A stretch of 64,000 nt of DNA from Rhinopithecus roxellana (lineage: Eukaryota > Chordata > Mammalia > Primates > Cercopithecidae): contig NC_044554.1 in assembly GCF_007565055.1 (NCBI RefSeq), positions 144,459,463 to 144,523,462 of the forward strand. The letters run 5' to 3'. Within the stretch, counting starts at the first letter, position 1. The number at the start of each line of letters is the position of its first letter. The position numbers and the translations under genes are program-made. Of the stretch, positions 55,601 through 64,000 are shown piece after piece. The notes under the pieces were generated by a model, which was not told the origin of the DNA, did not search any database, and was given only the letters and a program-made list of their open reading frames with translations.

Positions 55601-55954
55601 TGATGTGTTCTAAATGTTAAAAGAAGCCTTTATTCCAAGATAGGCCAGCATATACTATTAAAAAGTTATTGCATGAAGTCAGGGCATAGACATATGTGGA
55701 GTTAAACAGACATGAAATATTTACATGATATTTCAAGATAATGTTGGTACTCTTATTAAACAAAGTGAATTATGATGACATAAGTTAAGAGGAGACTTAA
55801 GACAGGCTTGGATGTATAAAGAATTTTTGTGAAGGAGGTACAAAGAACTTGCGAAGAGTTTTCTTGTCTGTAATGTAAGACTATTTTATTTAGAAAAGGA
55901 ACATTGAAATTTAAACATCGTAATGTTTTTATTTCAAAAGTGTATAAAAATACC

Positions 55955-56190
55955 CAATACTAATGAGCATTTAGCATAAGTAAAACACAATTGTAAGGAC
56001 TTTACATATGTTAACCTACATGATTCTTGCAAGAATTTTAGAAGATAGATACTATTATTTTCCACATTTTATAGATAAAGAAACTGACACCAAGCATGTA
56101 ATATGCCTAAGATCATACAGCCAGTAAGTGAGAAAGCCAGAATTTGAGTCCAGGTATTTCACTCCAAAGCACACACTCCACCCCACTAAA
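55955..56190 (-). mobile_element. MIR SINE, antisense
   Basis: 'GACTTTACATATGTTAACC', 'ATACTATTATTTTCCACATT', 'GATAAAGAAACTGACACC' and 'GCCAGTAAGTGAGAAAGCCAG' match reversed MIR well; nearly full length. Confidence 0.85.
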
Positions 56191-57059
56191 TACATGGCAT
56201 CTATAGTGATGGGTATTTAACTTTCCCAGCTGGAAATAGCATAAAGTGTTTCAAATATCCAAGGAACCATGTTTTTTTTTTTTTTTTTTTCCGGTTGAAA
56301 ATACAACTGGTTATAACATTCGTTTTTTTCTGGAAGCAGATAGCCTTTGCCATGCCTTCCAGTTGGCACCTTGCCCCTTGCTAATGTGCATGGATGGGTG
56401 CCTTTTGCTTTGCAGCCTGCCAGTAGAACGTGACCTTGGCAGCCCGGTGTGCCAGCCAAGATTCCAGAAGAGCGAAAGTAGCTCTTAACTTCCTGAAGAA
56501 ACTCTTTGAATCACCAACTATGCCTTGCCATATCCACATGGCACTATTTCACAAGGGGCACATAAGCTAATGACTCTAATTGGGACTCAGTTGTCTCTCT
56601 AATAAATTCTTTCCTTAATTTTGTGTTTTTCTATGGTTGGAATTTCCTAATGTCTAAAATATTCTGTTCTGTATTACTCAGCAATGACCTTATTTGCTTG
56701 CAAGCATTGTGGTGACAAACATAATAATTAATTATGTGGAATTTTGTTTAGAAATAGTTTTGTTGGAACAGAAACAGGAATTCTATATCTGTACAATGAC
56801 TGAAATACAAAGGCCCTCTCTAAATGAATTATATGTGTTTAAATGTTCAGATTTTATAGTCTATTTAATTCTGTAAATCTTAATAATAAATTTGATGGCA
56901 AGCAGACTGTGAGTGGAATTTTAGATAACAACATATGTTCATAGTGATTCATGAAAATGTAATCCTTTATGGTAAATCTGTATTATTTATACCAAATCTT
57001 TCTCTCTGGCCCAGACCGCTTTTTTAAATTCCAGACTTCCTACAGATATATCCATTTAG
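56191..57059. other. HDAC9: HDAC9 intron with poly-T run
   Basis: A pure T run of 19 lies at 56272-56290 and starts a GC-richer stretch to about 56480. This could be a reverse-oriented retrocopy tail, but I see no AATAAA and recognise no gene. Confidence 0.4.
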
Positions 57060-57282
57060 ATCAGGGTTTTTGAGTCTTGATGCTGTTAACATTTTGGACT
57101 GGCCAGTTCTTTGTTGTGAGGCACTATCTTTTCCATTGTAGGATGTTTAGCAGCTTCCCTGGCCTCTACACCCTAGATGCCAGTAGCACAACACTCCACT
57201 CTGTTGTGACAATTAAAAATGTCTTCAGAAGTTGCCAAAAGACCCCTGGGCAATAAAATCATATCCATTCAAGAACCACTGA
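57060..57282 (-). mobile_element. MER20 (hAT-Charlie), antisense
   Basis: 'TTAACATTTTGGACTGGCC', 'TTGTAGGATGTTTAGCAGC', 'CCTCTACACCCTAGATGCC' and 'AAAAATGTCTTCAGAAG' are the reversed MER20. Nearly full length (about 220 bp). Confidence 0.8.
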
Positions 57283-57409
57283 TTTCGATGTTCTATAGAC
57301 TTGTGAAAAATGACACATACAAAATTAAACTCATTTTCCCCTTAGAGCTTCTCCTACAGAGGGGTTAGGAGCATATCTGAAGCAAACTCCGCCTCCCTCC
57401 TTTGATAAC

Positions 57410-57585
57410 TGTGGAACTTGATCAAATTGCCAAGTTCTCTATACCTCAATTTCCTCATCTCTAATATAAATACATTCATAAAACATCCTTCATATGACTG
57501 TTATGAGGATTGAATGAACTAATATATATAAAACATTTAAAGCAGTTCCTGGCACACAGGATGCCTAAGTTAATGTTTGAATAAT
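57410..57585 (+). mobile_element. MIR SINE, sense
   Basis: 'CCTCAATTTCCTCATCTC', 'GTTATGAGGATTGAATGAAC', 'CAGTTCCTGGCACACAGG' follow the MIR/MIRb 3' half. Confidence 0.8.
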
Positions 57586-57659
57586 CAATTAATACTGTTA
57601 AATGTTAGCAATAGTCCTGCAATACAGGAAAATTCTAAGATTTTTCTTCATATAGAATA

Positions 57660-58200
57660 TGCACAGATACTTTTTTAAAAAGGAGATTAATAAGTGACAG
57701 TAAATACATGAAACAAAGCTCAACATTATTAATAATCAAGAAAAGACAAAATAGCATCATGATATATAAATCTATTAAATTTGGAAGTATTTTTAAAAAT
57801 ACTTCATATTAATAAGATTGTGGCAAAGGGCCCTATACTCTACTGATGGGAGAATATGTGTCTGTTTTCTTTCTGGAGAATCAGTTACCACTATGTATCA
57901 GAGCTTTAAAATATTTATAGGCTTTCAACAGAGTAAAACTAGCTCTAGAAATTTATCCTAAGTGTGCAATATGTTCAAAAATTAATAAAGTATATTAATT
58001 ACTGTTATTTATAATGGCAAAATTAGAAGCAACCTAAAATCTCAATAACAGGAATGATGAAATAGCTGATGGTATATTTATGTCATGCAATATGTAGATA
58101 TCACATTTTACAAATAATAATAAATTAGAAGAATGCTTTGACCATGGTAATTCTTGATTCAAAATACCTCCATCACTTTCAAGATAATAAAAATATTTAA
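57660..58200 (+). mobile_element. Old L1M 3' region
   Basis: 'GATTGTGGCAAAGGGCCC', 'TTATTTATAATGGCAAAATTAG' and 'GCAACCTAAAATCTCAATAAC' resemble L1 ORF2 end and 3' UTR. Confidence 0.5.
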
Positions 58201-58499
58201 GTGTGCATGATCATGCACGCATAAACATACACCTTTTAAAGTTATTTTTTGACAGACCCTGCATATTTATTGAGTCATTTTTTCTCTCTAGGTTTCCTTC
58301 CAAACTCTCTACCCCCACACCTTAAGAGATTCTGATACATCATAAATAGAGGGACATACATCTTTACATGAAAACGACATGGAAGATTTTCTGAGGGACA
58401 TGTGAATGGTGAATTTGCATGATGTGGAGACCCAAAATGGCTGAGGACTGCTGCGCAGTGCCCCAGCTCTGTTCACCCGCCTAGAGTTTCCTGAACAAG

Positions 58500-58700
58500 C
58501 CCTGCTGCTTCTGTCTTCTGAGCTCTGACCCACCAAGCCATTTCCTCTACTTGGAGTGCTTTCCTTCCCTTTCTGCTTTTCCCTTCTCAAAACCAAACTA
58601 AAACATTGCCTGCTCTATGAAACTTATCCTATCACCCAGTTCAGATTCACATGCCTTTCTTCTCTGTACTTTTGTGACACCACATGCAGACCTGTTCATC
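58500..58700 (+). mobile_element. L2 LINE, sense fragment
   Basis: 'TTTCCTCTACTTGGAGTGC' and 'CATTGCCTGCTCTATGAAAC' resemble sense L2. The minus-strand frame here is a shadow. Confidence 0.5.
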
Positions 58701-58704
58701 ATAT

Positions 58705-59870
58705 TTTCTGGTATTCATTTGTTTAAAAATATGAATTGAGATACTACTAAATGCCAGATGCTATGTTAAGTGCTAACTACAGTCTTGGTGAACAAAAAGG
58801 TAAAATTTTCCTGCTCTTGTGGGGCTTACATTCTTATGGAGGAGATGGAATATATTTTTTAAAACATAAAATTTAAGTTTATTTTGAGGTGATTTTGATC
58901 AGCACCTCAAAGAAGCAAGAGAGTGAACAGCAGTAATATCTGAGGGACAAGCATTCTAAGTATAGGAAACAGCATATTTAAAAGTCCTGGACTGGCTCAG
59001 GACTCAGGAATAGAAAAGTGGCTCACAAGTTTGAGACCAACAGAAGTGCAGCAAGAAATGCAACTAGGAAGACACCAAGATGCCTTATGATAAAGTCCTG
59101 AGGCCACTGTAAGATCTTTGGATTTTAATCTAAGTGTGTAGAATAACGTGATCTTATTTGTGTTGTAAAATACGTAGAGGCAACCTTCTGACTGCTCTGT
59201 GAGAAGGGATTGTAGGACCCAAAGTGAAAGCAGAATGGTCAGCTAGAGGCTGTCATGGTGATTTGGTTAAGTGATGTTGTTGGCTTGGATCTAGGTGACA
59301 ACACTGGAGGTGGGGAGAAGTTATCAGATTTGAAGGATATTTTGAAAGTAGAGTTGATAAGATCTGATAGATTTTGGTATAGGTTAAAGAACGCTAAGCC
59401 TCAAGGACAACACTTTAGGTTTTGGGCTTCAATAATTGGATGGATTTTGGTGGCACCTTGGTGAATGCTGGGTGAAGGATGAGTTTAAGAATGAAAACAT
59501 GTTAATAGGTTCTGGCTGTATTAAGTGTGAGATGCCAACCAGGCATCAATGTGGAGATGTTGAAGGGACAGTTTTAGGAAAAGGGTCAGAACAGAAATAT
59601 GTATTTGGGCATCATCCTCCTATAGATAGTACTTAAAGTTATGGTGCTGACATGCCTACCAGGGCTGTGAGCATAGTCTGTGAAGACACAAGTTCTGAGG
59701 TCTGAACTCTGGGACACTCCACCATTTAGCGAGCAGAAAGAGAGTCTAACAACAACAAAAATAAAATGAGTAGGAGTGGTTAATAAGTTAAGAGAACAGG
59801 AGGATGTGAACTATTGGAAACTAAGGAAAGACAGTATTTCAGGAAGGGGGAGCTGATCATCTAGGTCAAA
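58705..59870 (-). mobile_element. Long L2 LINE copy, antisense
   Basis: A long run of reversed L2: 'AAATGCCAGATGCTATGTTAAG', 'TGGGGCTTACATTCTTATGG', 'GATCTTTGGATTTTAATC', 'TGTGGAGATGTTGAAGGGAC' and 'TCTGGGACACTCCACCATTTAG'. About 1.1 kb, one of the longest old LINE copies in the window. The + frames at 59255-59464 and 59436-59636 are chance frames inside it. Confidence 0.8.
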
Positions 59871-59999
59871 TACATAAAGAATTTACCACTGGATTTGCAT
59901 CGTGGAGGTCATTGCCAAATGGCTAACTTTATCAGAGCCATGATGCTATTCCTTGGCAAATGTTGATTCACTTATCTGTTTCTTCCAGGAAACTTGTGA

Positions 60000-60222
60000 A
60001 CCTCACGTAGGAGTGATTTTGCCCTCCAGGAAACCTTTGGCAATATCTGGAGACATTTTTGGTTGTCAAAACTGAGTGGGGGTGGAGTGATGCTACTGGC
60101 ATCTAATGGATGGAGGCACAGGATGCTGCTGAACATCCTGCAATGCACAGAGCAGCTCCCCCCACAACAAAAAATGACCTGGCTCCAAATGTCAACAGTT
60201 CCAAAGTTGAGAAATCCTGCAC
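60000..60222 (+). mobile_element. MER20 (hAT-Charlie), sense
   Basis: 'GATTTTGCCCTCCAGG', 'TCTGGAGACATTTTTGGTTG', 'GCTACTGGCATCTAATGG' and 'CATCCTGCAATGCACAG' follow MER20 in sense order. Opposite in orientation to the copy at 57060. The + frame at 60063-60275 is repeat-derived. Confidence 0.8.
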
Positions 60223-60694
60223 TAAACTTACAGTTCCCAAAGTGTGTGCTTAGACACCCCAGGGTGGACCCGTAGGAGTGCTGTAGGATATTTTAAAGTT
60301 TGAATGAACACACAATGACATCTGTCCAGCACTAAATGAACTACTAACTCAAGATAGTTCACAGTTTCAACATTAGCTTTGTTTGTTTTAAAATAATGTA
60401 TCTTTGTAAAACTTGGTTTTGTAAGTTGCTGTGATAAGAATCAAATACTTGATGAATATCATTGTGGAATAAGAAGTGAGAATGGGAGTTTCCAATCTGA
60501 CTTCAAGGTTTGTGAAGTTGGATAGTGACCAGAAGGTGTTGAGTTTTTAGGATATAAATAGTTGTTAAATTGTTTGGACTTGACAACTCAAGAAACTCAA
60601 TTATTAGGTATATCTTTTAGCTTAGGGAGTGTAGTAAAAAATTATAGATATGCCATGAGCACCGTAAAGCAGAAGGCTTGGAACTGCTGGGCTT
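60223..60694. other. HDAC9: HDAC9 intron, nothing recognised
   Basis: May hold further hAT-like debris ('CCCAAAGTGTGTGCTTAGAC'), not classified. Confidence 0.35.
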
Positions 60695-60790
60695 GACTTT
60701 GAGTTCCTTGGAAATAGGCATTGTGTATTAGTACTTTATACCCACAGCACCCAGAACAGAGCCTGCTCTAAGTGTGAGGTGTGAAAATGC
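60695..60790 (+). mobile_element. L2 LINE 3' end, sense (short)
   Basis: 'CCTTGGAAATAGGCATTGTG', 'ACCCACAGCACCCAGAACAG' and 'GCCTGCTCTAAGTG' resemble the sense L2 tail. Confidence 0.5.
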
Positions 60791-61430
60791 CAAACAGATA
60801 TCCATAAGGAGATTCAGGGAAATTTAATAAATTTAAGAAATAAAATGACAGATATGAAATGAATGAAAGGGCACATGTACACTGTAGTGTCAAGAGAATT
60901 ATATGTTAAGTAGCAAAATTCTACCTACTGGTTCACTATGCACTACAACATCCCTAAATACCTCCCTACTTACATAGGATAAAATAAGAGAGCAGAAAAG
61001 AATAAAGCTTGACTTTCTTATTTGCCTGTGAATCTAGACTAAAATTTCTTGAGTTTAGTGCAAGTTTACTTCCTCAGATTACATTATTTTTTTCCCAATA
61101 CAAATTTCTATTCTCACTTATATTATGCATATTGACAAAACTGTGATCTTATTCTGCAGGAATATGTGAACGGGAGTAATTTGAATATATCCTAAATTTT
61201 TGGCTGCTTTTCTTCCTGCCCCTTTTGCCAAGCACTACATGCCCTAGCCTAATGATTGCATAGATGTTGGAAAGAGATGTTCTTTTTAGAGTTAGTGATT
61301 CTATTTTGTTTTTGAAAAAAAAAATCTTTTAGTGTAAGAATATGATTTCAGAATATAAACTTGTGGAAATATTCTTGGTATAGTGGCAAGAAGTCAGCTT
61401 TTATAATGGGATGTATAGTCCCATGCATCT
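60791..61430. other. HDAC9: HDAC9 intron, nothing recognised
   Basis: No confident feature. Confidence 0.5.
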
Positions 61431-61434
61431 CACT

Positions 61435-61605
61435 CTCACTGGGTAACATCTGGAACAAGGTGTAAAGTTTCTTTGACTCTTAGATTTGTCACCTGTAAAC
61501 TCAGAATACAAATTCTCAAAGTTCTTATGAGGATTAGACTAGTTAGCTGATGACAAGTACCTATCACAGTGCCTGACACAAGGAGATACTCAATAAACGA
61601 TAGCT
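61435..61605 (+). mobile_element. MIR SINE, sense
   Basis: 'GACTCTTAGATTTGTCACCTG', 'TTCTTATGAGGATTAGAC', 'CACAGTGCCTGACACAAGG' and 'ACTCAATAAACG' follow the MIR 3' half. Confidence 0.75.
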
Positions 61606-62129
61606 TCTCCTTCTATTTCAACCTGACCTATCCTGACACCTTCCTCTCCTTTTTCTCATTCTCTTAGTCTTTTGTTTGACTTTAACACCTAGGATGAAGC
61701 TTATAGAACTTGTTACCATTTTAAAATAGGCAAGTCAAGTTTTTTTGCTTTGTTGGTATTTTGTGTTGTATAGTGATGAGGTGGTATTTTCCCTATTAAT
61801 AATGTAATGCATCAACAAATATAAATATATCCATAGAAAGTTCTCCACCAGGGACAGAGTTGGAGAATCGCTGAGTCACCAACCAGACCAACCAGTCTCC
61901 CCTCACCTGAGCATGTTCACAGTGAAACTTCTCTCCATTGTGTGTTTTGAGGCCTTGCTTATTTGCAATGGTCTGTCCTGAAGAATTTGAGATTAGAGAC
62001 CCCATGGATAATCATATTCCAAGGTAACCAGTAAAACTAAATTTCTGTAATAGTTATAACTTATACTAAATCTTTTTACTAGAGCAGCTAAAATACAGTC
62101 TGCCTGTGAAATCTGGCTGACTTACCTTA
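61606..62129. other. HDAC9: HDAC9 intron, nothing recognised
   Basis: A minus-strand frame at 61796-62005 has a short zinc-finger-linker-like word, judged to be chance. Confidence 0.45.
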
Positions 62130-63290
62130 TGCAGCATATAAAAGTTATGTTTACTTTATAATTTAGCTATTTAAGTGTGTAATAGCATTAGCCTAAAAAC
62201 TGTACATACTTTAATTAAAACTTACTTTATTGCTTAAAAATGCTAATGATCATCTTCACTGCATCATAACCTTTTTGCTGGCGGAGGGTCTTGCCTCAAT
62301 GTTGATGGGCGCTGACCGATAGGGTGGTGGTTGCTTAAGGTTAGGGTGACTGTGGCACTTTCTTAAAATAAGACAACAATGAGTTGGCTGCATCGATTGA
62401 CTCTTCCTTTCATGAAAGATTTATCTATAGCAAGTGATGCTGATGTGGTTTGATAGCATTTGACCTACACTAGAACTTCTTTCAAAATTGAAGTCATTGC
62501 TTCTCAAACCCTGCTGCTGCTTTATCTGCTAAGTTTATGTAATATTCTGAATCCTTTGTCATCATTTCAACAATATTCACAGAATCTTCACCAGCAGTGT
62601 ATTCCATTTCAGGAAACCCCTTCCTTCCTTCCTTCCTCCCCTCCTTCCTGCCTTCCTGCCTTCCTGCCTTCCTGCCTGCTTCCCTGCCTCCCTGCCTCCC
62701 TCCCTCCCTCCATTTGCATTCACAACTTGGTGGTTTGGTGCAAGAGTCTTTGCTCTCCACTTGTCTTGGCTTTCAACATGCCTTCCTCACTGAGCTTAAT
62801 CATTTCTAGCTCTCGATTGAAAGTGAGAGATGTGCAACTCTTTCTCTTTCACTTGAACACTTAGAGGCCATTGTAGGGTTATTAATTGCCCTGATTTCAA
62901 TATTCTTTTGTCTCTCTGAATAGGGAGACCCAAGGAGAGGGAGAGAGTCAGAGACTGACTGCTGGTCAGTGGAGTCAGAACACCACAACATTTACAGATT
63001 AAGTTTGCCATCTTATACGGGTGTGGTTTGTGGCACTCTAAAACAATTACACTAGTAACATCAAAGATCACTGATTACATATTGTCCTAACAGATATAAT
63101 AATAATGAAAAAATTTGAAATATTGCGAGAATTACCAACATTTGATAGAGACGTGAAGTGAGCACATGCTGCTGGAAAATGGCACTGACACACTTGCTCA
63201 AAGCTGAGTTGCCACAAAACTTCACTCTGTAAGAGGAAAAATATCTACAAAGCACAATAAAGCAAAGCAAAATAAAATGAGGTATGTCTG
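62130..63290 (-). mobile_element. Tigger1 (TcMar-Tigger), antisense, internally deleted
   Basis: The right end has the Tigger terminal repeat read outward (ATGAGGTATGTCTG) followed by TA at 63291-63292, the target dinucleotide. Reading leftward gives the element's 5' region, the start of the transposase frame (to about 62713), a pyrimidine microsatellite, and then the last part of the transposase region and 3' UTR (62616 down to about 62130). About 1.4-1.5 kb of transposase sequence is missing compared with a full Tigger1 of about 2.4 kb. The left terminal repeat is lost or eroded. No transposase can be made. The minus-strand frames here are fragments or shadows. Confidence 0.88.
62617..62712 (+). 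repeat. CCTT/CCTGC/CCCT pyrimidine microsatellite
   Basis: Runs of CCTT, then TTCCTGCC-type units, then CCTCC units. It lies exactly at the internal deletion junction of the Tigger1 copy. Strand-biased polypyrimidine with mirror-repeat character. Confidence 0.95.
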
Positions 63291-63394
63291 TAGGTGTATC
63301 TGGTATGTAATTAGCTCTTGGATTTATTGCTTTAATAAGTGTATATGAGTCTATTGGTGTAACTTTCGCTATATAAAAAAAGCAACACTTTTGT

Positions 63395-63738
63395 AACTGC
63401 ATTTATGACAAAGGACTCATATCTAAAATGTACAAATAACTCTCAAAACTCAACAGTAAAATAACCAACCAGAGCAATAAGGAAATGGGCAAAAATATTA
63501 AAAGACTGTTCACTGGGGAGGATATACAAATGTCAAGTTAGCATACAAAAATACATTAAATATCACTGGGTAAATGTATATATCTATGATAATAGCTAGA
63601 ATTCAAAAATAGTTACAATGTGAAATGCTAGTGAGGATGTGGATAAATTGGAGCACTCATACATTGGTGTTGGGAATGTAAAATGATATTGCTATTCTGG
63701 AAAATAGTTTGGCTGGTTCTTTAAAAATATAAAAAATA
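63395..63738 (+). mobile_element. L1 ORF2 3' fragment
   Basis: 'GACAAAGGACTCATATCTAAAATG', 'AACTCTCAAAACTCAACAG', 'GGAAATGGGCAAAAATATTAAAAG' and 'GTGAGGATGTGGATAAATTGG' follow L1 ORF2 near its end. Interrupted by the Alu at 63739. Confidence 0.8.

Positions 63739-64000
<262 letters not shown>

Noticed and set aside
56272..56480. Poly-T followed by GC-richer sequence, looking like a reverse processed pseudogene
   Set aside because: No AATAAA next to the tail, no clear target duplication and no recognised gene.
61919..61945. Minus-strand peptide word THNGEKFHC resembling a C2H2 zinc-finger linker
   Set aside because: No cysteine or histidine pairs at finger spacing on either side. A single linker-like word is likely chance.
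62460..62864. 134-codon + frame with a proline/leucine/serine-rich repeat
   Set aside because: It reads through the pyrimidine microsatellite inside the Tigger1 fossil.
63061..63402. 113-codon minus-strand frame
   Set aside because: It runs through the non-coding 5' end of the Tigger1 element and its flank; it does not match the transposase frame.

Overview
The window is primate nuclear DNA. It is about 60-65% A+T by eye and dense in Alu, L1, L2 and MIR elements, ERVL-MaLR-type LTRs, and the DNA transposons MER5A, MER20 and Tigger1. It has no operons, rRNA or tRNA genes. The youngest Alu (38612-38938) carries several bases I recognise from the Alu subfamilies of Old World monkeys rather than human AluY. 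The best guess is therefore a cercopithecid monkey (macaque, baboon or vervet type), not human.

I can recognise one protein-coding gene, HDAC9 (class IIa histone deacetylase 9), on the + strand. Only one N-terminal exon lies in the window. Its coding part runs from 10788 to a GTAAGA donor at 10894 and includes the known HDAC9 start peptide MHSMISS. About 500-650 bp upstream of the upper start codon is a promoter-like block (about 10142-10300) with a CCAAT box, two near-consensus MEF2/CArG boxes, a SOX-type site and a perfect octamer. Everything after 10893 is intron. Everything before the promoter is either an upstream HDAC9 intron (for transcripts starting further 5') or 5' flank.

Layout: 1-8.4 kb is repeat-rich flank (MIR, MaLR-type LTR, L1, L2, MER5A, a TGAG microsatellite). 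8.4-12.8 kb is a repeat-poor island around the promoter and exon. 12.8-40 kb is intron with MER5A, MIR, L2, L1M fragments, six Alu-family insertions (one a trimer, one the young AluY) and two local duplications. 40-50 kb holds AT-rich DNA, a 340-bp duplication carrying part of an old Alu, and two further Alus. 50-58 kb has MIR, a MaLR-type LTR, L1 3' ends and one Alu. 57-64 kb has two opposed MER20 copies, a long L2, an internally deleted Tigger1 and a terminal Alu.

No novel defence system, CRISPR array or multi-gene system is present. The most interesting signals are the layout of the HDAC9 alternative 5' exon (nested splice acceptor, overlapping uORFs, N-terminal motif shared with HDAC4/5), the promoter motif cluster, the directional local duplication at 43/45 kb, and the Tigger1 deletion with a pyrimidine microsatellite at its junction. 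Except for the exon, the open reading frames in the window look like chance or repeat-derived frames.
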